A stretch of 64,000 bases of DNA from Pedobacter sp. ok626 (GCF_900100435.1 NZ_FNEX01000005.1:248001-312000); one strand, 5' to 3'. Counted from the first letter of the stretch, positions 7,541 through 17,311 are shown. Made by a program: numbers and translations. The notes: generated from the sequence alone by a model not told the origin.

Positions 7541-8859
7541 GCTGCTACTAATGGTATGGTGATTTGAAAGGTTGTGCCTTCATTTTCTTTGCTGTTAACG
7601 GTTATCGAGCCGCCATGGCGTTCAATAATTTGCCTGGAGATGTGCAGCCCTAAGCCTATTGATTTTTCACCTTTAAGTCCCGGCCGCCCTGCTTTAGAGA
7701 ACTGATCAAAGAGTATTTCCTGTAGGTTATCTGGGATGCCAATTCCAAAATCTGTAATCCGGATGATGCATTTATCTGCTGACCTGGAAAGTTCAATATT
7801 GATCGGTGTTTCTGGTTTGGAGAACTTTAATCCGTTCCCAATGAGGTTGTCTATAACTCTGGTTAGTTTAGATGGGTTAACTGCTGCGGTAAGTGCAGGA
7901 TCGTCCGGATTAAAATTTATAATTCTTTCCTTGTTTACATTTTTTTGCCAGTTGTCGCAAATTCCATTCATGAAAGCGATCATATTGGTGGTTTGAAGCT
8001 GGAAGGGGGCCCTGTCATTTTGTGCGACTTCAATTAAATCGTTGATAATGCTTTTTGCCTGACGCGTAGAGGTAAGGATCAGCTGCATTTCCATACTGTT
8101 TTTATTGGGATCTTCTTCTAGCGCAATTCGGGTTAATGCCTCGATATTATTTAGAGGATTTCTAAGATCATGCGCCACAAATCCAAGGATTTCACCTTTT
8201 TGATGATTAAGGAGTTGAACTTCCATGTTCTTTTCTTCCAGCTGTTTAACTTTTACAAATTGTTCCGCTTTAAAGTAATAGCCATATCTGGAGCAGGCAT
8301 AAAGGAAAAATGCGAGTACACCAGACATGATGACGTTGAGTAGTTTTTGCTGACTACTAATGTTGGGTATCAGCATAGCGGCAATAAACAGACATACAAT
8401 GTAAATAGAAATGAGAACGATTTGTTTAAATTCAAGTGCAAAGAAAACACTCACAGCAACTATTCCAGTAAGAAATATAGTCAGCGTGTTCTTCGGATTA
8501 AACAAGGAGAAAAGGTAACTTACCGTAAAAGATGTAGTTAAGAGAAATAGGCAAAATAGCACGATCAGTACATTTCTACCAGCTGTTTTCCAATGTTTGG
8601 ATCTTAAAGCGTAACTACTAAGAAGTATAAACAAAGAAGAACCAGCAATTTGAACCCAGTTAAGGGTATTGTACAGATTCAGGTTAGGCATAGATACTAA
8701 TGCATCCTGGTAAAAGATCGAGGTCATCCTTACCGCAAGTGCAACGATCAGCAAGAATGTACCTAAAATGGTGACTTGTTTGGTGTTAATGTAGCTATAA
8801 GTATCCATAAACTCACTGGAATACTTTTTCGGAATTCTATATCTAAATAAATGAAGCAC
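7537..8859 (-). CDS. Membrane sensor histidine kinase
   Basis: A 440-residue kinase with about six N-terminal transmembrane helices (roughly 29-48, 67-84, 96-117, 125-142, 146-164, 173-190), a short coiled linker (KVKQLEEKNMEVQLLNHQ), a HisKA domain with the phospho-acceptor His230 in FVAHDLRNPLNN, and a HATPase_c domain. The N box (NLIGNGLKFSKP), G1 (DFGIGIP) and G2 (GLGLHISRQIIERHGG) are intact. The ligand sensed by the membrane region is unknown. No response regulator is adjacent, so it is an orphan in this window. It diverges from the RND efflux operon 84 bases away, which could mean regulation of efflux, but nothing in the sequence shows this. Confidence 0.92.
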   Translation of the reverse strand: MLHLFRYRIPKKYSSEFMDTYSYINTKQVTILGTFLLIVALAVRMTSIFYQDALVSMPNLNLYNTLNWVQIAGSSLFILLSSYALRSKHWKTAGRNVLIVLFCLFLLTTSFTVSYLFSLFNPKNTLTIFLTGIVAVSVFFALEFKQIVLISIYIVCLFIAAMLIPNISSQQKLLNVIMSGVLAFFLYACSRYGYYFKAEQFVKVKQLEEKNMEVQLLNHQKGEILGFVAHDLRNPLNNIEALTRIALEEDPNKNSMEMQLILTSTRQAKSIINDLIEVAQNDRAPFQLQTTNMIAFMNGICDNWQKNVNKERIINFNPDDPALTAAVNPSKLTRVIDNLIGNGLKFSKPETPINIELSRSADKCIIRITDFGIGIPDNLQEILFDQFSKAGRPGLKGEKSIGLGLHISRQIIERHGGSITVNSKENEGTTFQITIPLVAA

Positions 8860-8943
8860 TCTTTTTTTTGGTAGTAAAAATAATGAAAGGAAATGAAGTT
8901 GTATGATATATTATATTATTTTTACTGAAAGTAATTAATATTT

Positions 8944-10299
8944 ATGATGGCTATGGTACATAAAATTTATTTGATTATGATGCTGCTTTGTATAAACATT
9001 GTAGTTAAAGCCCAAGGAAGAGACTCCTTAAACTATAAATTTAGCCTCAAATCAGCGATTGATTTTGCCTTAACCCACCAAACAGCCGTTTTAAATGCAT
9101 CCGTTGATGAGGAAATTGCCCGCAATACGGTAAAGCAAACTGTTGGTATTGGTTTGCCGCATGTATCTACTTCATTTAATTTTCAGGATTTTCTGAAGTT
9201 GCCAACTACGCTATTGCCGGGTGAATTTGCTTCTCCACCCTCCAGTACACCTATTCCGGTTACGTTTGGTACAAAATACAGCTCTACCTTAGGCATCCAA
9301 TTAAATCAGTTGTTGTTTGATGGAAGCTATATTGTAGGCTTACAGGCTTCAAAAACCTATAAGGAATTGTCGGTAAGAAATAGTACACGTACAAGGATAG
9401 AAACAGCAGTTGCGGTAACAAAAGCTTATTATTCTGCATTAGTGAGTAAGGAACAATTGGTTTTAATTGATGCGAACCTTGTGCAACTCACAAAATCGTT
9501 AAATGATACCGAAGCGATGTTTAAGAATGGTTTTTCGGAAAAGATTGATGTGGATCGGCTTCAGGTGCTGAAGAATAATCTGGAAACTGATCGGGAGAAC
9601 GTAGTACGTTTATTCGATATTAATGTTGATTTGCTTAAGTTTCAAATGGGGATGCCCATACAAGTTAGTCTTGTGCTTACGGATAAAATAAGTGATGTAA
9701 GGGCTGAGCCTGTTGCTTTACAGGTTTCCGACACTGCGGCCTATAAGGGGAGAATAGAATATTCTTTACTAGAAACACAGAAAAAATTAAACGAGTTAGA
9801 TTTAAGACGACAAAAAAGTATGTTCCTGCCTACACTGTCAGGCTTTGCGAGCGCATCGAAGAGTTTTCAATCAGATGATCTTCCAAAACACTTCGAGCAG
9901 AGTTTTCCAACTTCAGTAATAGGGCTTACACTTTCCTGGAATATCATTAATGGTGGGCAACGTATTTATCAGGTCCGCAACGCGAAACTGACGGTTCAGA
10001 AGTCGGAAAACGACATGTTGAATTTAAAGAATGGCATTTCATTGGAGATTTCAAATGGTCAAAAAGCATACCTCAGCAGTCTACGCTCGGTTGAAAACCA
10101 ACAACGAAACCTTAGTCTTTCGGCCGAAATCCTTAGAGTTAGCCGTATCAAATATGAACAAGGCGTTGGTTCTAGTTTGGAAGTGACTATCGCCGAAACC
10201 TCTTTAAAAGAAGCTCAGAACAATTATATCAAAGCACTATATGATCTGCTGATTAATAAAGTAGATTTAGATAAGGCTGCAGGAAGAATCAATTATTAA
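8944..10299 (+). CDS. TolC-family outer membrane efflux protein
   Basis: A 451-residue outer membrane channel subunit. The N-terminus (MVHKIYLIMMLLCINIVVKAQ) is a cleavable signal peptide. Two repeated OEP domains follow, with long amphipathic helices (KAYYSALVSKEQLVLIDANL; LEISNGQKAYLSSLRSVENQ) that would build the periplasmic tunnel, and strand-rich segments between them. Either Met1 or Met4 could start translation; I keep the first. It is gene one of a three-gene tripartite efflux operon, 20 bases ahead of the adaptor gene. The transported compound is not predictable. Confidence 0.9.
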   Translation: MMAMVHKIYLIMMLLCINIVVKAQGRDSLNYKFSLKSAIDFALTHQTAVLNASVDEEIARNTVKQTVGIGLPHVSTSFNFQDFLKLPTTLLPGEFASPPSSTPIPVTFGTKYSSTLGIQLNQLLFDGSYIVGLQASKTYKELSVRNSTRTRIETAVAVTKAYYSALVSKEQLVLIDANLVQLTKSLNDTEAMFKNGFSEKIDVDRLQVLKNNLETDRENVVRLFDINVDLLKFQMGMPIQVSLVLTDKISDVRAEPVALQVSDTAAYKGRIEYSLLETQKKLNELDLRRQKSMFLPTLSGFASASKSFQSDDLPKHFEQSFPTSVIGLTLSWNIINGGQRIYQVRNAKLTVQKSENDMLNLKNGISLEISNGQKAYLSSLRSVENQQRNLSLSAEILRVSRIKYEQGVGSSLEVTIAETSLKEAQNNYIKALYDLLINKVDLDKAAGRINY

Positions 10300-10319
10300 C
10301 CTCAAAATACTAGATAACG

Positions 10320-11420
10320 ATGAAAAGACCATTATATACAATCGCACTGGCCCTTCTCTTGGCTTCCTGTTCATCAGATAATCCTAAGGACAAAAAGGCA
10401 ACATTGGAAAAGCTTAAAAAAGAGCGCACGGCATTGAATGGGAAAATAGAAAAGCTGGAGTCGGAATTAGGTCAGAACAAGAAGAAAGTTGATTTTAAAG
10501 ATGTTGCTGTAACGGAATTAGCGGAAACACATTTTCGGAATTATGTAGAAGTACAGGGGCGGGTTGATGCGGAAGAGAATGTAGATATTATGCCTGAGGT
10601 GCCGGGTACGGTGACTGCCATTTATGTAAAGGCGGGACAACATGTTAATAAGGGGCAGGTATTGGTTCAGCTAGACGATAAGGTATTGAAACAGAATGTT
10701 GCTCAACTGCAAACTCAGTTAGATCTGGCGAGGACTGTTTTTGACCGTCAGAAAAATTTGTGGGATCAAAAAATAGGTACCGAGGTTCAATATTTAACAG
10801 CAAAGAGCCAGAAAGAGGGGTTGGAACGACAACTTGCAGGATTAAAATCGCAGGCCTCGATGAGTAAGGTGAAAAGTCCGGTTTCTGGAACTGTGGATGC
10901 GATGGAACTGAAGTTGGGACAATCTGTGGCACCTGGATCACCAATGGGGATAAGGGTAGTAAATGCCGACAGACTGAAAGTAAAAGCGCTGGTTTCTGAA
11001 AATTATGGAGGAAAGGTAAACCAGGGTGATGAGGTTACGATTTCTTTACCTGATGTGCCAGAGAATCTGAATGCGAAGGTATCCTTTGCCGCTAAGATGA
11101 TTGATCCGGTTTCGAGGGGATTTAATGTGGAAGTGAAATTGCCTTCAAACAAGAAATATCGTCCTAATATGGTGGCCATCTTAAAAATTATAGACTATAG
11201 CAATGATAAGGCACTGGTGGTTCCTGTAAATGCGATACAAAAATCGGAAAGCAGTGAATATGTTTTCATAGCCGTAGATGGTAAAGCGAAAAAGGTAAAC
11301 ATTAAGTCTGGAAAGGTTTCGGATGGAAAAGCAGAGGTTTTATCCGGTTTAAAGGTAGGGGATAAGGTCATCATTACCGGTTTTCAGGACCTGAACGACG
11401 GGGATTCGGTTAAGTTGTAA
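10320..11420 (+). CDS. RND efflux periplasmic adaptor lipoprotein (membrane fusion protein)
   Basis: A 366-residue adaptor. The lipobox LLASC places the acylated cysteine at residue 17, so it is anchored to the inner membrane. A charged coiled-coil segment (about 25-58, KLKKERTALNGKIEKLESEL) precedes the usual order: barrel-sandwich half (GTVTAIYVKAGQHVNKGQVL), alpha-hairpin (about 120-165), second half of the lipoyl domain (VKSPVSGTVDAMELKLGQSV), beta-barrel and membrane-proximal domain (GLKVGDKVIITGFQDLNDGD). The coiled coil before the lipoyl domain is a little unusual. It bridges the TolC and RND proteins encoded on either side. Confidence 0.92.
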   Translation: MKRPLYTIALALLLASCSSDNPKDKKATLEKLKKERTALNGKIEKLESELGQNKKKVDFKDVAVTELAETHFRNYVEVQGRVDAEENVDIMPEVPGTVTAIYVKAGQHVNKGQVLVQLDDKVLKQNVAQLQTQLDLARTVFDRQKNLWDQKIGTEVQYLTAKSQKEGLERQLAGLKSQASMSKVKSPVSGTVDAMELKLGQSVAPGSPMGIRVVNADRLKVKALVSENYGGKVNQGDEVTISLPDVPENLNAKVSFAAKMIDPVSRGFNVEVKLPSNKKYRPNMVAILKIIDYSNDKALVVPVNAIQKSESSEYVFIAVDGKAKKVNIKSGKVSDGKAEVLSGLKVGDKVIITGFQDLNDGDSVKL

Positions 11421-11441
11421 ATTAATTATTCATAATAGAAT

Positions 11442-14400
11442 ATGAAGGATGTTAATAAAGAGTTTGGACCGTCTAGTTGGGCGATAGATAACAGAACGGC
11501 TATATACGTATTTACGTGTTTACTGATGATTGCCGGCTATTTTTCCTACCACAGTCTGCCAAAAGAGAATTTTCCGGAGGTGATTATCCCAAAGATATTT
11601 GTGCAAACGGTATATCCAGGTACTTCGCCTGCTAATATAGAAAACCTGGTGACCAAGCAGCTGGAAAAGGAAATTCGAGGGACATTGGGATTGAAAAAAA
11701 TCACTTCCAATTCGTACCAGGATTTCTCATTTATTACTGCAGAGTTTAACACTGGGGTAGATATAAAAGATGCCAAACAACGGGTAAAGGATGCTGTAGA
11801 TAAGGCCAGGACAGATCTTCCATCTGATTTACCGGCCGATCCGGTGATCATGGATATCAATCTTTCTGATCTGCCAATTATGTATATCAATATCTCGGGT
11901 GATTATGACCTAAAGAAATTAAAGGAATATGCTGATGATATTCAAGATCGGGTTGAAGGTTTGAAAGAGATTGCCGGAGTGGATATTGTGGGCGCGCTGG
12001 AACCTGAAATACAGATCAATGTTGATTTACGTAAGATGGAGGCTGCGCATATCTCATTCAATGATATCGCTATGGCGGTAAGTAAAGAGAATAAAACGAT
12101 ATCTGGGGGGTCGGTGAAGATGGACGGGATGCTGCGGACTTTAAATGTTAAGAAAGAGTTTAAAGATGCTGAAGAGATTGGTAACCTGATTGTTAAAACG
12201 CCTTCGGGCGGTTCTGTTTATTTAAAGGATATTGCCGAAGTAAAGGATTCATTTAAGGAGCAAAATAGTTACGCCCGATTGTACGGGAAAAATGTAATTA
12301 CCCTAAATGTGAGAAAGCGAAGTGGCGAAAACCTGATTGAGGCCTCGGATAAGATCAATGCACTATTGAAGGAGATGAAGGGGAAGGTGATTCCTGAGAA
12401 GCTGAACATTACGATTACGGGTGATCAGAGCGATCAGACGCGGGTTACACTTCATGATCTGATCAATACCATCATTATTGGTTTTATTCTGGTAACACTG
12501 ATTCTGATGTTTTTTATGGGGGTAACCAATGCGCTATTTGTAGCGATGTCTGTGCCGCTGTCTATGTTTATTGCTTTCCTTTTGATGCCAGTGTTGGGTG
12601 GCGTATTCGATTTTAATTTTACCATGAACATGATGGTACTGTTTTCTTTTTTACTGGGACTGGGGATTGTGGTGGATGATGCAATTGTGGTAATAGAGAA
12701 TACGCACCGGATTTTTGACAATGGTAAAGTTCCTATTGTGCAGGCTGCTAAAGTAGCTACTGGGGAAGTGTTTTTACCGGTGTTGTCAGGTACTTTAACC
12801 ACATTGGCGCCTTTCTTCCCTTTGTTGTTTTGGCCTGGAATTATTGGTGAATTTATGTATTTCTTGCCGGTTACATTGATTGTTACGCTATCAGCTTCGT
12901 TGATTGTAGCTTATATCATTAACCCGGTCTTTGCAGTTGATTTTATGAAACCGCATCATGATGATGAAGGTCAGCGGCCTACTTTTAACAAGGCGGTTAA
13001 GCGTACGATAGTGGTCTTTACAATTCTGGCCATAATTGGTTATCTGGTGAATTTTGGCTTAGGAAATTTCGTAGTATTACTGGCTTTGCTTTATTTGCTA
13101 AACCATTTTGTGCTGACTGGAATGATCAAAAAATTCCAGACGGTAACCTGGCCTAAGGTGGTAAATGGCTATCACAGCTTATTGGTGTGGGCTTTAAAAC
13201 GTCCACGTACTATGATATGGGGTACTGTAGGCTTGTTTTTCTTTACAGTGATCCTGGTTGGCGTGGTGCCACCGAGAATTGTTTTTTTTCCTGCTGCTGA
13301 TCCTAATTTTGCATATGTCTATATTGAGTTGCCTGTGGGTACCGACCAGGCGTATACGAGTAAGGTGGTGGAAAAGGTTGAAGCGCAGGTGACAACGGTT
13401 GTAGGCCGTAATAACCCTGATGTTTCTTCCATAATTTCGAATGTTACAGTTGGGGTTACGGATCCTCAGGGTGAAGATCAGGGCGAGTATACCAATAAGG
13501 GTAAGGTAACGGTTGCTTTTGTGGCTTATGGTAAACGTAAGGGCGAACGTACTATTAATTACCTGGATAAGATTCGTCAGGCAGTAAAGGGGATTCCCGG
13601 AGCAGAAATTACGGTTGCTCAAGAGCAGGGTGGTCCGCCAACAGCAAAACCGATCAGTATTGAAATTACTGGTGATGATTTGGATTCCATTGCGGTAACG
13701 GCAGATCGATTGAAGAAATTTCTGGATAACAAACAGATTGCTGGTGTAGAGGAATTGAAGACAGACTTTCAGAACAATAAGCCGGAAATTATTTTTAATA
13801 TAAATAGAGAAAGGGCCAATCGTGAGGGGGTTTCCACACAGGATATCGGTAATTCTTTAAGAGCTGCATTGTACGGTTACGAAGTTTCAAAGTTTAGGGA
13901 TGTAAATGATGATTATGAAATTAATGTACGTGCAAAGGAGGACCAAAGGAATAACCTGGAAGCTTTAAGAAATATGAAGATCACCTATAGGGATATGGGA
14001 ATGAATGGGATCATCAGGCAAGTGCCAATATCTGCTTTTGCTGATGTAGATTATGTGAATACTTATGGTGGTATTAAGCGTAAACAGCAGAAAAGGATTA
14101 TTATTCTTTCTTCGAACGTATTGTCGGAGTATAATGCCAATGAGGTGGTTGCCAATATTCAGAGTGAGATCAACGAGTTTAAGGCGCCTGATGGGGTAGT
14201 GATCAAGATGGCCGGCGAGCAGGAAGAGCAAATGGAGACCGCGGCATTTTTAGGCACAGCCATGATTAGCGCGTTGTTTATCATTTTAATTATCCTCGTA
14301 TTGCAGTTTAACTCTATCAGTAAACCTATCGTTATTTTAAGTGAGATTCTGTTTAGTGTAATTGGCGTTTTACTAGGAATAACAATCTTCCGTATGGAAT

Positions 14401-14825
14401 TGTCGATCGTTATGACTGGTTTGGGAATCGTAGCCCTCGCTGGTATTGTGGTGCGTAACGGAATATTGCTGGTTGAATTTGCGGATCTGATGGTGAGTCA
14501 GGGGATGGAGGTGCGAGAGGCTGTTATTGAAGCTGGTCGGACCAGGATGACACCTGTATTGCTCACTGCAACGGCGACAATGCTTGGATTGGTGCCATTG
14601 GCTGTAGGCTTAAATATAGATTTTGTGACCATGTTTACTGAATTGCATCCGCATCTTTACTTTGGGGGGGATAACGTTGCATTCTGGGGGCCATTATCGT
14701 GGACAATCATCTTTGGGTTGAGTTTTGCCACTTTCTTAACGCTGGTTTTGGTTCCATGTATGTATTTGGTTGCGGATAAGAATTCTAAAAGGATAAAGTC
14801 GCTTTTTTTGAAAAGTAAAAAATAA
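11442..14825 (+). CDS. RND efflux pump permease (AcrB/HAE1-like)
   Basis: A 1,127-residue inner membrane proton-driven pump. It has the RND plan: one N-terminal membrane helix (residues ~16-33), a large periplasmic loop with two porter subdomains, a block of membrane helices including GLGIVVDDAIVVIENTH (about 404-420, the TM4 acidic relay), a second periplasmic loop and a second helix block (GLGIVALAGIVVRNGILLVE). It is longer than E. coli AcrB (1,049), partly through an extra linker around the PHHDDEGQRPTFNKAVKR segment between the halves. Third gene of the efflux operon, 22 bases after the adaptor. Substrate class unknown. Confidence 0.94.
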   Translation: MKDVNKEFGPSSWAIDNRTAIYVFTCLLMIAGYFSYHSLPKENFPEVIIPKIFVQTVYPGTSPANIENLVTKQLEKEIRGTLGLKKITSNSYQDFSFITAEFNTGVDIKDAKQRVKDAVDKARTDLPSDLPADPVIMDINLSDLPIMYINISGDYDLKKLKEYADDIQDRVEGLKEIAGVDIVGALEPEIQINVDLRKMEAAHISFNDIAMAVSKENKTISGGSVKMDGMLRTLNVKKEFKDAEEIGNLIVKTPSGGSVYLKDIAEVKDSFKEQNSYARLYGKNVITLNVRKRSGENLIEASDKINALLKEMKGKVIPEKLNITITGDQSDQTRVTLHDLINTIIIGFILVTLILMFFMGVTNALFVAMSVPLSMFIAFLLMPVLGGVFDFNFTMNMMVLFSFLLGLGIVVDDAIVVIENTHRIFDNGKVPIVQAAKVATGEVFLPVLSGTLTTLAPFFPLLFWPGIIGEFMYFLPVTLIVTLSASLIVAYIINPVFAVDFMKPHHDDEGQRPTFNKAVKRTIVVFTILAIIGYLVNFGLGNFVVLLALLYLLNHFVLTGMIKKFQTVTWPKVVNGYHSLLVWALKRPRTMIWGTVGLFFFTVILVGVVPPRIVFFPAADPNFAYVYIELPVGTDQAYTSKVVEKVEAQVTTVVGRNNPDVSSIISNVTVGVTDPQGEDQGEYTNKGKVTVAFVAYGKRKGERTINYLDKIRQAVKGIPGAEITVAQEQGGPPTAKPISIEITGDDLDSIAVTADRLKKFLDNKQIAGVEELKTDFQNNKPEIIFNINRERANREGVSTQDIGNSLRAALYGYEVSKFRDVNDDYEINVRAKEDQRNNLEALRNMKITYRDMGMNGIIRQVPISAFADVDYVNTYGGIKRKQQKRIIILSSNVLSEYNANEVVANIQSEINEFKAPDGVVIKMAGEQEEQMETAAFLGTAMISALFIILIILVLQFNSISKPIVILSEILFSVIGVLLGITIFRMELSIVMTGLGIVALAGIVVRNGILLVEFADLMVSQGMEVREAVIEAGRTRMTPVLLTATATMLGLVPLAVGLNIDFVTMFTELHPHLYFGGDNVAFWGPLSWTIIFGLSFATFLTLVLVPCMYLVADKNSKRIKSLFLKSKK

Positions 14826-14893
14826 CCGTTCTCCTCGAAGGCTGGAACCTTTGCCTGAAGGAGGCAAAATTCCTAGGCCTTTACGGAGAAGGT
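14825..14893. terminator. Compound hairpin after the RND operon, related to the DUF3050-flanking repeats
   Basis: Stacked stems: ACC/GGT and TTCTCC/GGAGAA at the base, AAGGC/GCCTT, then a CTGGAA strand facing TTCCTAGG, and an inner TTTGCCT (14850-14856)/AGGCAAA (14862-14868) hairpin. A run of seven T follows at about 14895, so it should terminate the plus-strand operon. On the minus strand it shows CCTAGGAA facing TTCCAG, the same asymmetric core as the two elements at 16320 and 17338. Confidence 0.65.
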
Positions 14894-14984
14894 AATTTTT
14901 TTGTCAAGCTGGGCGCCTTATTGTAAGGTACCTAGTTTGTTTATGGTTGGTATCAAATAAGCGTTTTTTTATTTGCTTGGTTGG

Positions 14985-16124
14985 TTATAAGGTTGGTGTG
15001 GCTACTTTTGAGCTGATGATTTCTTGTATCAGCTCATCGATTTGTATTTTGGTGATGTTGGGCATACAGATAATATGCGACCAGCCACCTTCGGCAGCGA
15101 GCTGCCATTTCTGCCTGATTTTTAAATCTGGTTCAGGGAAGTTTACAGTAATGGCATTTGCATTTCTCCAGGCTGGGATGCCTATTTCTTTAAGCTTTTG
15201 TTCAGCGTAACTGGCAGTTTCAAGGCAATGTTTAGCACGTTCTTTTAGACCAGCAATACCTAGTTTTTTTATGGTGTACCACAAGAATAGGGGGCTGTGT
15301 CCGTTTCTGGAGCCGGAAATGGTAGTATCCATACTTCCGATGTAAGCTACGGAACGCGCAATTCTATCTCTATTTGATTTTTTAGCTATGACTACACCGC
15401 ATGGCATTGGAGACCCAATGAATTTGTGACCGCTAATGGCTATGCTGTCGGCACCATCAACAAAATCAAAGGCAGGGCGGGGTTCTATTAGTGCGCTATA
15501 ACTACCAGATAGGGCACCGTCTGCATGGATATAATAATGTTTGATGGCAAGCTTTTTTAAAATCAGTTTGATTTTACTGATGTCATCACGCGCTTCGGTC
15601 ATAGTGGTACCTATATTGGCCATTATGATCACGGGCATGTGCCTGTTCATTCGGATGGTGTTTTCCAGGTCTTCGTAATCAATTTCTCCGTTATCCTGAG
15701 TGCTGATTACAATGTTGGACATGTTTAAGAGGTGTAGATTCTTTTGTACGCTATAGTGTGTAGCCTCAGAGTAGTAGACCATACCTTTAGGGTGGAGTTC
15801 TCTGGCAAGGTATAGGCCGTAAAGATTACCTTCCGAACCACCATTAGTTACATAACCCCACCAATCGTGTGGCTCTGCTCTAAATAGCTCAGCAAAAAAT
15901 TGTACGACCTCTTTTTCAATTTCACGTGAACCAACCGCGTAAGTGGATGGGACAAATGGATCACCCAGATTATTCATAGGGTATTCCATAAAGGGCATTA
16001 GTTCGGTATAGTTAAAGTCTTTAGATACAGGATATCCCATGAAGTAATCAGTATTCGTTTTTACTTCTTCTAGTAATTTTTCAAGTATCTGTTTTTCGCC
16101 TGTTGATAAGGAATTTGTATGCAT
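14985..16124 (-). CDS. hdc: PLP-dependent histidine decarboxylase (copy 1)
   Basis: A 379-residue group II-type decarboxylase that matches the Gram-negative histidine decarboxylases (Morganella type, 378 residues) along its length. Visible motifs are YVTNGGSEGNLYGLYLARE (about 91-109), EATHYSVQK with His123 that stacks on the cofactor, HADGALSG (200-207) with the cofactor-pairing Asp202, and SGHKFIGSPMPCGV with Lys234 as the pyridoxal-phosphate lysine. The expected product is histamine, although substrate choice among aromatic/imidazole amino acids is family inference. No histidine/histamine antiporter is adjacent. It converges on the RND operon. A related copy lies at 56977-58107. Confidence 0.87.
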   Translation of the reverse strand: MHTNSLSTGEKQILEKLLEEVKTNTDYFMGYPVSKDFNYTELMPFMEYPMNNLGDPFVPSTYAVGSREIEKEVVQFFAELFRAEPHDWWGYVTNGGSEGNLYGLYLARELHPKGMVYYSEATHYSVQKNLHLLNMSNIVISTQDNGEIDYEDLENTIRMNRHMPVIIMANIGTTMTEARDDISKIKLILKKLAIKHYYIHADGALSGSYSALIEPRPAFDFVDGADSIAISGHKFIGSPMPCGVVIAKKSNRDRIARSVAYIGSMDTTISGSRNGHSPLFLWYTIKKLGIAGLKERAKHCLETASYAEQKLKEIGIPAWRNANAITVNFPEPDLKIRQKWQLAAEGGWSHIICMPNITKIQIDELIQEIISSKVATPTL

Positions 16125-16144
16125 TGTTTGGTCGTTTTGTACTG

Positions 16145-16152
16145 CAAAAATA
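16145..16152 (-). promoter_or_regulatory. Candidate -7 box for hdc copy 1
   Basis: Minus-strand TATTTTTG matches TAnnTTTG and ends 21 bases before the ATG. No matching -33 TTTG is seen at the usual spacing, so this is a half-promoter call. Confidence 0.4.
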
Positions 16153-16319
16153 TGTTTAATGAAATTAAATATTAATAAATAGACTTGATTAAGAATATTA
16201 TGTTGTTTGTTTTGTTTATTTGAAATAATGATTTGAATGGGAGTCCTTAAATCTCCGCAGGCTTTAAGGAAATTTTGCAGTTTTATTTCAGTCTCTGCAG
16301 AGTCGTTCGTTCTTTCCCA

Positions 16320-16467
16320 GAAATTTTGGTTGCTCAGAGAGGACCTAGGATTAACTCATAGCGTTAATTGGTTTTAACGGATTCGTTGAGCTCGCAAGCT
16401 CGGTTCATTTGTTTTTTGTCAAGAAAAAACAATTTATTCCAGTCCTCGAAGAGTCAACCAAAATTTC
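16320..16467 (+). repeat. Structured ~148-nt repeat, copy 1 (upstream of the DUF3050 gene)
   Basis: The ends pair perfectly over 12 bases (AAATTTTGGTTG at 16321-16332, CAACCAAAATTT at 16455-16466), plus a flanking G-C. Inside come GAGGAC/GTCCTC (16339-16344/16442-16447), an asymmetric CCTAGGA/TTCCAG segment, and three hairpins: ATTAAC/GTTAAT (loop TCATAGC), GAGCT/AGCTC (loop CGCA) and TTGTTTTTT/AAAAAACAA (16409-16417/16424-16432). The whole folds as a closed multi-branch structure. Copy 2 at 17338 keeps the fold with changed pairs. It occupies most of the 378-base gap between hdc and the DUF3050 gene. Confidence 0.85.
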
Positions 16468-16471
16468 CTTT

Positions 16472-16479
16472 TACATTTG
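16472..16479 (+). promoter_or_regulatory. Candidate -7 box for the DUF3050 gene
   Basis: TACATTTG fits TAnnTTTG and lies 23 bases before the ATG. The -33 region falls inside the right arm of repeat copy 1, with no clear TTTG there, so the repeat may influence initiation. Confidence 0.4.
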
Positions 16480-16502
16480 CGGCCAATTATAAAACGAAGG
16501 CA

Positions 16503-17282
16503 ATGAACAGACCTCTGGAAAACATTCAAGCATCAATAGCTTCATTAAGAGCAGAAATTATTAACCATAAGGTTTACGCCGTAATTGAGGATCTGGAAGA
16601 TTTGAGGATCTTTATGGAATATCATGTTTACGCGGTTTGGGATTTTATGTCTCTATTAAAGTCTTTGCAGATTAACTTGACTTGTACTCAGGTTCCCTGG
16701 TTTCCTGTTGGCTCGGGCAATACGCGGGCTTTGATCAATGAAATCGTTGCAGGAGAAGAGTCTGACGTGGATGCAAATGGAGATAAGAAAAGCCATTTTG
16801 AAATGTATCTGGATGCGATGCAACAATGTGGAGCAGATACGACACAGATTAATAGGTTTACAGAGACATTAAAAGCTACCGGTGATTTTGAAAAGGCCTA
16901 TACTTTTTCAGGTACACCAGCGGCAGCTAGAAGTTTTGTTGATTATACTTTTAAAATCATTAATAGCGGGGAAGCACATCTACAGGCCAGCACTTTTACA
17001 TTTGGGAGAGAGGATTTGATTCCAAATATGTTCCTGACTATAGTAAATGATCTCAATACAAAATTCCCAGATCAGATTTCGCTTTTCAAATATTACCTGG
17101 ACAGACACATTGAAGTTGATGGTGACCATCACAGTCATCTTGCTTTGGCCATGACCTCAGAACTTTGTGCTGATAACGAATCACATTGGAAAGCAGCTGA
17201 GGCAGCAACTATCGAATCCTTAAAAAAACGTATTGAACTTTGGGACGGTGCCTACGAGGAAATCATGGCAGTGAAAAGTTAA
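16503..17282 (+). CDS. DUF3050 domain-containing protein
   Basis: A 259-residue cytoplasmic protein covering the whole DUF3050 family, which is thought to share the all-helical haem-oxygenase-like fold. Conserved-looking segments are HKVYAVIEDLEDLRIFMEYH near the N-terminus and the histidine-rich DRHIEVDGDHHSHLA near residue 215, plausible metal or haem ligands. The enzymatic role is unknown. I start at the ATG at 16503 (MNRPLENIQ); the frame is open upstream but there it runs through repeat copy 1. The gene stands alone between two direct copies of a structured repeat, so it could be gained, lost or amplified as a unit. Confidence 0.85.
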   Translation: MNRPLENIQASIASLRAEIINHKVYAVIEDLEDLRIFMEYHVYAVWDFMSLLKSLQINLTCTQVPWFPVGSGNTRALINEIVAGEESDVDANGDKKSHFEMYLDAMQQCGADTTQINRFTETLKATGDFEKAYTFSGTPAAARSFVDYTFKIINSGEAHLQASTFTFGREDLIPNMFLTIVNDLNTKFPDQISLFKYYLDRHIEVDGDHHSHLALAMTSELCADNESHWKAAEAATIESLKKRIELWDGAYEEIMAVKS

Positions 17283-17311
17283 TAAAGCACCTTACAAAGG
17301 GTCCTTCGTGA

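Noticed and set aside
16368..16502. Upstream extension of the DUF3050 reading frame
   Set aside because: It runs through the structured repeat and does not resemble the family; the ATG at 16503 matches the family start.
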